The notes under the pieces are model-generated. The model did no database searches and was not told the origin of the DNA. It saw only the letters and a program-made list of their open reading frames with translations. This document shows, piece by piece, positions 7,414 through 14,954 of a DNA stretch of 64,000 bases. Numbering within the stretch: position 1 is the first letter of the stretch; each line of letters opens with the position of its first letter. The stretch is from Ruegeria halocynthiae (lineage in GTDB: Bacteria > Pseudomonadota > Alphaproteobacteria > Rhodobacterales > Rhodobacteraceae), in contig NZ_FNNP01000004.1 in the NCBI RefSeq assembly GCF_900106805.1, positions 124,001 to 188,000 of the forward strand. Direction: 5' to 3'. The position numbers were made by a program, and so were the translations under genes.

Positions 7414-10215
7414 ATGACCACGACCCAATTCGGAAAAGGCTGCCATCTGCATCTCATTGATGGATCGGCCTTTATCTTCCGCGCCTATCACGCGCTGCCG
7501 CCGTTGACGCGGAAATCGGACGGGTTGCCGATCGGGGCGGTCTCGGGTTTTTGCAACATGTTGCAGAAGTATGTTGAAGATAACGCGGGGCCGGACGCGC
7601 CTACGCATGTGGCGGTGATCTTCGACAAGGGGTCTCATACGTTCCGCAACGACCTCTATGATCTTTACAAGGCCAACCGCGAAGCGATGCCTGAGGATTT
7701 GCGCCCACAGATGCCTTTGACGCGCGAGGCGACGAAGGCGTTCAATATCGCCTGCAAAGAGCTTGAGGGTTACGAGGCCGACGACATTATTGCGACCCTG
7801 GCTGTTCAAGCCCGCGAGGCCGGGGGGCGTGTGACCATCGTGAGCTCGGACAAGGATCTTATGCAACTGGTTGGCGGCGGCGTCGAGATGCTCGATGCGA
7901 TGAAGAACAAGCGCATCGACCGGGATGGGGTGATCGAGAAATTCGGCGTCGGGCCAGAGCGTGTTGTGGACGTGCAGGCTTTGGCCGGGGACAGCGTGGA
8001 TAACGTACCGGGGGCTCCGGGAATCGGGGTCAAGACTGCGGCATTGTTGATCAATGAATATGGCGATCTGGAAACCCTTCTGGACCGCGCCGAAGAGATC
8101 AAGCAGCCCAAGCGCCGCCAGACATTGATTGACAAGCGTGATCAGATTGAACTGTCCAAGAAACTGGTTCAACTCGATGAGGAAACGCCGCTGGATTTCA
8201 CGCTGGATGATCTAGAGGTGAAAGATCCTGAACCGGACACACTGCTGAGTTTTCTGGCCGAGATGGAGTTCCGTACGCTTACCAAGAGGATTGCTGACAA
8301 ACTGGGGGCCGAGGCTCCGGTAATCGCGGACGCTCCTGCGCCCGCTGACGAACCCGAGGCTGAGGCGATTCCGTTCGATGCATCGAAATACGAGTGCGTG
8401 CGCTACGCAGCGGCTTTGCAGAAATGGATCGACCAGACTTATGAGCGGGGTTGGGTCGCAGTGGATACCGAAACCACCGGCCTAAATGAAATGATTGCCA
8501 ATCTGGTCGGCATTTCACTTTGCGTTGAGCCGGGTGAGGCTTGTTATATTCCGCTGACGCACCGCGAGAGCGCGACGGACGATCTGTTCGGCTCAGATGC
8601 GCTGGCCGAGGGACAGATGCCTCTGGATGAGGCTCTAAACCTGCTGAAGCCGATGCTAGAGGACCCGTCGATCCTGAAGATCGGGCAGAACATGAAATAT
8701 GATGCAAAGATATTCAGGCGCTATGGCGTCGACGTTGCCCCCATCGATGACACCATGCTGATGTCCTATGCGATGCATGGTGGCGAGCATGGGCATGGCA
8801 TGGATACACTTTCTGAACGCTATCTCAGCCACACGCCAATCCCGATCAAACCCCTGTTGGGGTCAGGTAAGTCGGCGATCACCTTCGACAAGGTGCCGAT
8901 TGACGAGGCCACGGCTTATGCGGCTGAGGATGCAGATATTACGCTGCGCCTGTGGAAGCTTTTCAAACCGCAGCTGCATCAGGTTCAGGTAACGACAGTT
9001 TATGAGACGCTCGAACGTCCGCTGGTCCCGGTTCTGGCCGAGATGGAGATGCACGGTATCAAGGTCGACCGCGATGTGCTGTCGCGCATGTCGAACGCTT
9101 TTGCCCAGAAAATGGCTGGGTTAGAGGCAGAAATCCACGAATTGGCCGGTGAGAATTTCAATGTTGGCTCTCCGGCTCAGTTGGGAGAAATCCTGTTCGA
9201 GAAGATGGGGCTTGAGGGAGGCAAGAAAGGCAAAACCGGGAAGTATTCGACCGGTGCCGACATTCTGGAAGACCTCGCGACCGAGCACGAGTTGCCGCGC
9301 CGGGTGTTGGACTGGCGGCAACTCAGCAAGTTGAAGTCGACCTACACCGACGCGCTGCAAACGCATATTAACCCGGATACGGGGCGGGTGCATACGTCCT
9401 ATTCGATCACCGGGGCGAATACAGGGCGTCTGGCGTCGACCGATCCGAACCTGCAGAATATCCCGGTGCGCACCGAGGAAGGGCGCCGCATCCGCGAAGC
9501 ATTTATTGCAGAGCCGGGCAATGTGCTGGTCAGCCTCGACTATAGTCAAATCGAGCTGCGGATACTGGCCCATATTGCCGATATTCCGACTCTGAAACAG
9601 GCATTTGCCGATGGGCTGGACATCCATGCCATGACGGCCTCGGAGATGTTCGATGTGCCTCTGGACGAGATGACACCGGATATCCGCCGTCAGGCCAAGG
9701 CGATCAACTTTGGTGTGATTTACGGCATCTCAGGCTTTGGTCTGGCGCGTAATCTGCGCATCCCCCGGGCTGATGCGCAGGGCTTCATCGATCGCTATTT
9801 CGAACGCTTCCCGGGTATCCGGCGCTATATGGACGACACAATCGCCTTTGCGAAGGAAAATGGTTATGTCCAGACTCTGTTTGGGCGCAAGATCCACACG
9901 CCTGAGATCAACGCCAAAGGCCCTCATGCCGGGTTCTCGCGCCGGGCGGCGATCAACGCGCCAATACAGGGGACGGCGGCAGATGTGATCAGGCGCGCCA
10001 TGGTGCGGATGCCCGAGGCGATCAATGGGCTATCCGCCAAGATGCTGCTTCAGGTGCATGACGAATTGCTGTTCGAAGTGGCCGAAGATTCTGTGGAACA
10101 GGTGATTGGGGTGGCACGGGACATAATGGAAGGGGCAGCGGATCCGGCCGTAAAGTTGGATATCAAGCTGGTTGCGGATGCCGGGCAGGGGGCGAACTGG
10201 GCCGAGGCGCATTAG
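7414..10215 (+). CDS. polA: DNA polymerase I
   Basis: The 933-residue enzyme fills gaps and removes RNA primers during replication and repair. It has all three domains: an N-terminal 5'-3' exonuclease (about residues 1-290), a 3'-5' proofreading exonuclease whose acidic residues are intact (VDTETTGLN near 350, NMKYDAK near 430, YAAEDAD near 508), and a family A polymerase with DYSQIELR near 708, RRQAKAINFGVIYG near 755 and VHDELLFE near 882. Intact proofreading distinguishes it from family A polymerases that have lost it. The ATG at 7414 has GGAG 8 bases upstream. The gene appears to be transcribed alone from the 7303-7413 gap. Confidence 0.98.
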   Translation: MTTTQFGKGCHLHLIDGSAFIFRAYHALPPLTRKSDGLPIGAVSGFCNMLQKYVEDNAGPDAPTHVAVIFDKGSHTFRNDLYDLYKANREAMPEDLRPQMPLTREATKAFNIACKELEGYEADDIIATLAVQAREAGGRVTIVSSDKDLMQLVGGGVEMLDAMKNKRIDRDGVIEKFGVGPERVVDVQALAGDSVDNVPGAPGIGVKTAALLINEYGDLETLLDRAEEIKQPKRRQTLIDKRDQIELSKKLVQLDEETPLDFTLDDLEVKDPEPDTLLSFLAEMEFRTLTKRIADKLGAEAPVIADAPAPADEPEAEAIPFDASKYECVRYAAALQKWIDQTYERGWVAVDTETTGLNEMIANLVGISLCVEPGEACYIPLTHRESATDDLFGSDALAEGQMPLDEALNLLKPMLEDPSILKIGQNMKYDAKIFRRYGVDVAPIDDTMLMSYAMHGGEHGHGMDTLSERYLSHTPIPIKPLLGSGKSAITFDKVPIDEATAYAAEDADITLRLWKLFKPQLHQVQVTTVYETLERPLVPVLAEMEMHGIKVDRDVLSRMSNAFAQKMAGLEAEIHELAGENFNVGSPAQLGEILFEKMGLEGGKKGKTGKYSTGADILEDLATEHELPRRVLDWRQLSKLKSTYTDALQTHINPDTGRVHTSYSITGANTGRLASTDPNLQNIPVRTEEGRRIREAFIAEPGNVLVSLDYSQIELRILAHIADIPTLKQAFADGLDIHAMTASEMFDVPLDEMTPDIRRQAKAINFGVIYGISGFGLARNLRIPRADAQGFIDRYFERFPGIRRYMDDTIAFAKENGYVQTLFGRKIHTPEINAKGPHAGFSRRAAINAPIQGTAADVIRRAMVRMPEAINGLSAKMLLQVHDELLFEVAEDSVEQVIGVARDIMEGAADPAVKLDIKLVADAGQGANWAEAH

Positions 10216-10260
10216 GGGCGGCGCTGCTCATCATGCCCTGCGGGCCCTCTTCGCAGCGGG

Positions 10261-10491
10261 TCAGGACTGAGGCCTGACCAGGCGCGCGATCATCCGTTTC
10301 ACGGCCGGACCCAGTGTCAGGATCACAACAAACGCGATGGGCCAACAAAACGCCCATGAGGCCATCCAGTCGCCAAAGGTAGAAGGGCCGACGCCGATTG
10401 CCTTGACCGTGGCAATTCCGGTCACGACACACGACATCAGGCCTGACATGATCAGAGCGAACAAAGCATTTGCAAAACGTGCTGGTATCAT
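10261..10491 (-). CDS. DUF2798 family small membrane protein
   Basis: The 76-residue product has two predicted membrane helices (about residues 7-30 and 43-62) joined by a short loop containing GPSTFGDWMASW, matching the DUF2798 family of unknown function. Two positively charged stretches flank the second helix. It lies between polA and the isomerase-like gene and could be co-transcribed with the latter, which is 74 bases upstream on the same strand. Confidence 0.83.
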   Translation of the reverse strand: MIPARFANALFALIMSGLMSCVVTGIATVKAIGVGPSTFGDWMASWAFCWPIAFVVILTLGPAVKRMIARLVRPQS

Positions 10492-10565
10492 CGGGTGTTG
10501 TCCTCAGTCTGGCCTGTCAATCATGTGCGTCGATTTATATGTGAATGCCAGCGCTGATACAGAGC

Positions 10566-11321
10566 CTATTGTCGCATCCAATGCAGTGAAGCCTCGGTTC
10601 GTGAGGTTGAGGGAGTGTACTCGGCGCTAACCCAGCCTGCGTAACCGCTGTGATCCATAGCGTCGAACAGCGCCGGGAAGTTGATATCGCCCCGCCCGGG
10701 TTCGGAACGATCCGGTGCGGCGCCGATCTGTGCATGAACAATACGGTCGCGATAGCGGCACCAGATCGACAGAGCATCGCCATGGATCATCTGGGCGTGA
10801 AAACTGTCATATTGCAGCCCGAGATTGGGTCGGTTCACCTGAACCAGTACTTCCGCTGCCAGACCATAATCATTCAAGAAGTATCCGGGTTGCGAAACCG
10901 GGTTGAGTGGCTCGATCGTAAAGCGCTGATGGGGTGCGAAATCAGCGGCCCATTGCAGGTTCCGGACAAAGCAGTCCAGGGCTTCGGACCCTTCGGCATA
11001 CCCGGCCATAACGTGGATCAGGCCAGGGCGCAGAACTTCGGCGTAACGCATTACACGGCGGATATCGGACTGAAACCGTGCCGTGCAGTCCGGGACGGCG
11101 GCGTAACCCGGTTCACCCCCAGTATAGTTCGGGGGTGGCGCGTTGATCAGCGCCAGTTCGAGCCCGTTGGCCAGCAATGCACGATGGGTTTCTTTGGCGG
11201 CGATGTCGTAGGGAAACAGAACCTCGACGGCACTGAATCCGGCCTGTGCAGCCGCTTGAAACCGATCGAGATAAGGGAGCTCGTTGAACAGCAGCGAAAG
11301 ATTGGCGGCAAAGCGAGGCAT
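10566..11321 (-). CDS. Hydroxypyruvate-isomerase-like TIM-barrel protein
   Basis: The 251-residue protein belongs to the xylose-isomerase-like TIM-barrel group, closest by eye to hydroxypyruvate isomerase (Hyi), which interconverts hydroxypyruvate and tartronate semialdehyde. Supporting segments are FAANLSLLFNELPYLDRF at the N-terminus, INAPPPNYTGGEPG, the metal ligand Glu in FTIEPLNP, YDSFHAQ and HAQIGAAPDRSEPGRGDIN. The ATG at 11321 has GGAG about 9 bases upstream; a TTG three codons earlier is less likely. No glyoxylate carboligase gene is adjacent, so the exact substrate stays uncertain. Confidence 0.88.
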   Translation of the reverse strand: MPRFAANLSLLFNELPYLDRFQAAAQAGFSAVEVLFPYDIAAKETHRALLANGLELALINAPPPNYTGGEPGYAAVPDCTARFQSDIRRVMRYAEVLRPGLIHVMAGYAEGSEALDCFVRNLQWAADFAPHQRFTIEPLNPVSQPGYFLNDYGLAAEVLVQVNRPNLGLQYDSFHAQMIHGDALSIWCRYRDRIVHAQIGAAPDRSEPGRGDINFPALFDAMDHSGYAGWVSAEYTPSTSRTEASLHWMRQ

Positions 11322-11493
11322 TGGGTTCAAGTCTCCTGTCGCGCAGAGCTTAACGGTCGATCTGGTTTGTTGAAAGAGACTGAAAACGACAGATTGTCGA
11401 AAATCGGCCAGATCATGAGCCTCGAATCAGAGACCTTTCGGGTATGAGGCGCCTCGGTGCAGGGGGGCCGTGTTAACTGAAGGTTTGAATACA

Positions 11494-12474
11494 ATGGCAA
11501 TGAGCCCTGACCCCGCGCGCGGGAACACCCTTGCTGTATCCGATGGGCGGCAAAACGCCTTCACCGGCAACACGTTGGCGGTGGCATCCATGCTGACATG
11601 GGCGGCAGGTTTCCCAGCGGCCGAGGTCCTGCTGCAGAGTTGGCCCCCAATTGCCTTGTTTGCGGCGCGCATGAGTTTGGCGGTGCTGGTCATGGTGCCG
11701 ATCTGGGTGTTGCTTGATGGATCGGCACGGGTGTTGCGTGCTCGCTGGGGTCATGCCCTGTTCGTGGGTGGGTTAGGCATCGGAACGGGGATGTTTCTGA
11801 TCCTTGTGGCGCAGAAACTGACCGATCCGATCACCGTTGCTATCATCGCCTCTTGCGCGCCGTTGATTGCGACGCTGTTGGAACTGGCGGCGGGGACGCG
11901 GCGGTTGCGGTGGAATTTTGCATTGGGCATAGCGATCTCGATCATCGGCGGCCTGATCGCGACCAGTGCGGTGGCCCCGGCGCAGCTGGGTCTTGGCGCA
12001 GCCTTTGCGGTAGTGTCGACCGCGCTTTTCTGTTGGGCCAGCATGGCAACGGCGCGCGATTTCCCCGAGCTCAGCCAATTAGGCCGCAGCACTATTACGC
12101 TGGCCGGAGGATTGTCGACTGCAGCCGTGCTGGTGCCGGTTGCAGGTTTTCTGGGGCTGGAGGTGATGCCCACGCGTCAGGTGGATGCAGCTCAGATGGG
12201 AATGTTGGTGTTCTATGCGCTTTTTTCACTGGGGTTGAGCCAGTTTTTCTTCATTGCATCGGTTGGTAAGCTGGGTGTGGCACTGGCCTCGTTCCATATC
12301 AATATTGCGCCGTTTTATGTGATGGTGATCATGATGTCGCTGGGCGAGGATTGGAATTGGACCCGCGCGCTGGGCGCTGGGCTTGTGGCGCTGGCGGTGG
12401 TGCTGGCGCAAGACCGCAAGCCGCGGCCAGTTCAATCCTTCAGTGCATCAGACGAAATCAGCGGAAAAAACTGA
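11494..12474 (+). CDS. EamA-type (DMT) transporter
   Basis: A ten-helix inner-membrane transporter of 326 residues with two EamA repeats, unrelated in detail to the one at 3732-4670. It begins with about 30 polar residues before the first helix (NTLAVASMLTWAAGFPAAEVLL). The ATG at 11494 is chosen because GAAGG lies 10 bases upstream; the GTG at 11470 sits almost on top of a G-run and is a poorer start. The last 43 bases overlap the convergent DUF1285 gene. The substrate is unknown. Confidence 0.88.
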   Translation: MAMSPDPARGNTLAVSDGRQNAFTGNTLAVASMLTWAAGFPAAEVLLQSWPPIALFAARMSLAVLVMVPIWVLLDGSARVLRARWGHALFVGGLGIGTGMFLILVAQKLTDPITVAIIASCAPLIATLLELAAGTRRLRWNFALGIAISIIGGLIATSAVAPAQLGLGAAFAVVSTALFCWASMATARDFPELSQLGRSTITLAGGLSTAAVLVPVAGFLGLEVMPTRQVDAAQMGMLVFYALFSLGLSQFFFIASVGKLGVALASFHINIAPFYVMVIMMSLGEDWNWTRALGAGLVALAVVLAQDRKPRPVQSFSASDEISGKN

Positions 12475-13022
12475 CCGTCCGACCACACACCGAACCAGCC
12501 ATCGTGATGTGTGCCGATCTCGACCAGTCGATAAAAGCTCTTGCGATCAATACGCGCTTCGAGATTGGCGCGGATCAATATGTAGGGCGATGGTTCATCC
12601 GTTTCTGTATCAAAGACAATGCGAATTGGATGATCAGGCCCAGCGATGGCTGTGTCGCCCACTCTGGTCGTGAAGGTCAGGCGCTGGGCTTCGCCCCCAC
12701 TGTCCTGATTGAAATCAACGGCAATAAACGGCGCATCCTCAACGGTGATTCCCACTTTTTCGACTGGGGTGACCAGGAAGTACTTGTCCTTTTCCTTCTT
12801 AAGAATTGAGGAAAATAGCTTCACAAGCTCGATGCGGGTGATGGGAGACCCTAAATAACTCCATGAGCCATCTTTTGCGATCCGGATGTCCAGATCGCCG
12901 CAAAACGGAGGATTCCACAGGTGAACGGGCGGCAAACCTTGTGTTTTGGCCGCTTTGACCGAGGCTGCCAGACCATCTGGCGAGGGGGTCACGGGTTTTT
13001 GTCCGCTCATTGCTTTTGCCAT
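12432..13022 (-). CDS. DUF1285 domain-containing protein
   Basis: This 196-residue soluble protein matches the DUF1285 family: PPVHLWNPPFCGDLDIRIAKDGSWSYLGSPITR near the N-terminus, then YFLVTPVEKVGITVEDAPF. The family has a known fold but no assigned reaction. A nearby MoxR-DUF58 operon starts 53 bases away on the opposite strand, and DUF1285 genes are commonly found beside that operon in related bacteria (from memory). The two genes therefore probably share a divergent promoter region. Confidence 0.9.
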   Translation of the reverse strand: MAKAMSGQKPVTPSPDGLAASVKAAKTQGLPPVHLWNPPFCGDLDIRIAKDGSWSYLGSPITRIELVKLFSSILKKEKDKYFLVTPVEKVGITVEDAPFIAVDFNQDSGGEAQRLTFTTRVGDTAIAGPDHPIRIVFDTETDEPSPYILIRANLEARIDRKSFYRLVEIGTHHDGWFGVWSDGQFFPLISSDALKD

Positions 13023-13074
13023 TTCCTCTCAGCGCGATACACTTCAATCATAACAGTCCATGGAAGGGAACCTC

Positions 13075-14082
13075 ATGTCCGAACCTGCCGACCTCGTGTC
13101 CGAGATCGAAGCGCTGGAAAACAAGCTGCAAGAGGCCAAAGCCTCGATCACCCGCCGCTTTATCGGGCAGGAGAAGGTCGTGGATCTTACCCTGACCGCG
13201 CTTTTGTGTGGTGGTCACGCGTTGTTGATCGGTTTGCCGGGCCTTGGAAAAACGCGATTGGTCGAGACGCTTTCGACCGTGATGGGTCTGCATGGCAACC
13301 GCATCCAGTTCACGCCCGATCTGATGCCTGCGGATATTTTGGGGTCCGAGGTTCTGGATACCGCCGAGGATGGCAGTCGCCATTTCCGCTTTATCCCCGG
13401 TCCGATTTTCTGCGAGTTGCTGATGGCGGATGAGATCAACCGCGCCAGCCCCCGAACCCAGTCGGCTTTGCTGCAGGCGATGCAGGAGCGAACAGTGACC
13501 GTTGCAGGTGAAGATCGCGAACTGGGCGTCCCCTTCCATGTGTTGGCGACGCAAAACCCGATTGAGCAAGAGGGCACCTATTCGCTGCCCGAAGCTCAGT
13601 TGGACCGTTTTCTGGTACAGGTCGATGTAGAATACCCCGACCGTCAAACCGAACGCGATATCCTGCTGGCCACTACGGGCGTCGAGGAAGATGAGGCGCA
13701 TCAGATTTTCACTAAGGAAGAGCTGCTGGCGGCGCAGGTTTTATTGCGCAGGATGCCGGTGGGTGAATCGGTGGTGGAGCTGATCCTCGATCTGGTCCGT
13801 GCCTTCCGCCCGGACGAGGCCGGCGTGTCTGAGCGGGTGAAGGAAACCGTTGCCTGGGGCCCTGGCCCACGGGCAGCGCAGGCGTTGATGATGACCGTAC
13901 GGGCTAATGCGATGCTGCAGGGGCGGCTGGCCCCCAATGCCGAGGATGTGCTGGAGATGGCCCGCCCGGTTCTCAGCCACCGTATGGCGCTGAACTTTGC
14001 GGCACGGGCACGGGGCGACAGCCTGTCTGACCTGATCGAGTTCACAGCCGCTGGTCTGGTTCGGACCGAGGCTGCGGCGTGA
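13075..14082 (+). CDS. MoxR family AAA+ ATPase
   Basis: The 335-residue ATPase has Walker A GLPGLGKT (residues 53-60), Walker B LLMADEINRA and sensor-1 ATQNPIEQEGTY, and a C-terminal lid domain with the MoxR pattern. Such proteins act as chaperones with VWA/DUF58 partners in metal insertion or envelope stress. The start at 13075 has AAGGGA about 7 bases upstream, better than the ATG at 13060. It is the first gene of a four-gene operon in which each next start overlaps the previous stop by 4 bases, so its partners are almost certainly the following three proteins. Confidence 0.95.
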   Translation: MSEPADLVSEIEALENKLQEAKASITRRFIGQEKVVDLTLTALLCGGHALLIGLPGLGKTRLVETLSTVMGLHGNRIQFTPDLMPADILGSEVLDTAEDGSRHFRFIPGPIFCELLMADEINRASPRTQSALLQAMQERTVTVAGEDRELGVPFHVLATQNPIEQEGTYSLPEAQLDRFLVQVDVEYPDRQTERDILLATTGVEEDEAHQIFTKEELLAAQVLLRRMPVGESVVELILDLVRAFRPDEAGVSERVKETVAWGPGPRAAQALMMTVRANAMLQGRLAPNAEDVLEMARPVLSHRMALNFAARARGDSLSDLIEFTAAGLVRTEAAA

Positions 14083-14954
14083 ACGCCGCCCAGACCCTAC
14101 GCGAACGATCTGAGGCCGAGGCGTCTCGGCTGCCGCCCCTGTTGGCGCGTGCCGAGCAGTTGGCGGGAACCGTATTACTGGGCGATCACGGGCGCAGACG
14201 CTCGGGTCTGGGGGATGATTTCTGGCAATATCGCCCGGCGCAGATCGGTGACAGTCGCCGGATGATTGACCACCGCCGCTCGGCGCGCGGTGATCAACAA
14301 TTTGTCCGCGAGCGGGAATGGCAGATTGCGCAGTCGATCATGCTTTGGGTCGATCAGGGCGCGTCGATGCGGTTTGCTTCGGGCAAGGATCTGCCGACCA
14401 AAGCCGACCGCGCACGCCTGCTGGGTTTGTCGACGGCCATCCTGTTGGTGCGTGGCGGGGAACGCGTTGGCCTGACCGGCACCACCTTGCCGCCGCGCAG
14501 GGGCAATGCACAGATCATAAGGCTGGCGCAGGCTTGGTCTGAGGATACGCAGACAGACTATGCTCCACCTGAACACCGCGCCATGATCCCACATGCGCGT
14601 GCCGTGTTTATTTCAGATTTCCTTGGCCCGTTGGATGAGGTCGAATTGGCCCTCACCAAAGCCGCCGACCGCGGTGTGCGCGGCGTGTTGCTGCAGGTTC
14701 TGGACCCAAGTGAGGAATCCTTCCCCTATTCCGGACGCACTATCTTTGAAAGCGTCGGGGGCACCGCCCGGCATGAGACACTGAAAGCCGCAAACCTGCG
14801 GGATCGCTATCTGGATCGCCTCGCAAAGCGTAAGGATGCACTGACGCAGCTTTGCCGCGCGACCGGTTGGCAGATGGGCCTCCATCATACCGGGGATAGC
14901 GCGCAATCGGCTCTATTATGGCTCTATCGTGCCTTGGATGGGAGCGCGCAATGA
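14079..14954 (+). CDS. DUF58 domain-containing protein
   Basis: The 291-residue protein has the DUF58 core, with the conserved stretch YRPAQIGDSRRMIDHRRSARGDQQF near residue 50 and VDQGASMRFAS, a relic of a von Willebrand A metal-site motif. A GTG start at 14079 overlaps the moxR stop by 4 bases, which implies translational coupling. DUF58 proteins are the usual VWA-like client or partner of MoxR ATPases in the aerotolerance (Bat) operon type. It has no signal peptide or obvious membrane helix, so it acts in the cytoplasm. Confidence 0.93.
   Translation: MNAAQTLRERSEAEASRLPPLLARAEQLAGTVLLGDHGRRRSGLGDDFWQYRPAQIGDSRRMIDHRRSARGDQQFVREREWQIAQSIMLWVDQGASMRFASGKDLPTKADRARLLGLSTAILLVRGGERVGLTGTTLPPRRGNAQIIRLAQAWSEDTQTDYAPPEHRAMIPHARAVFISDFLGPLDEVELALTKAADRGVRGVLLQVLDPSEESFPYSGRTIFESVGGTARHETLKAANLRDRYLDRLAKRKDALTQLCRATGWQMGLHHTGDSAQSALLWLYRALDGSAQ

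Noticed and set aside
7336..8172. Long antisense frame (278 codons) opposite polA
   Set aside because: It mirrors the codon pattern of polA, has no domain and no ribosome site; an antisense shadow.
10650..11447. Plus-strand frame of 265 codons over the isomerase-like gene
   Set aside because: The minus-strand protein has family motifs, this frame has none.
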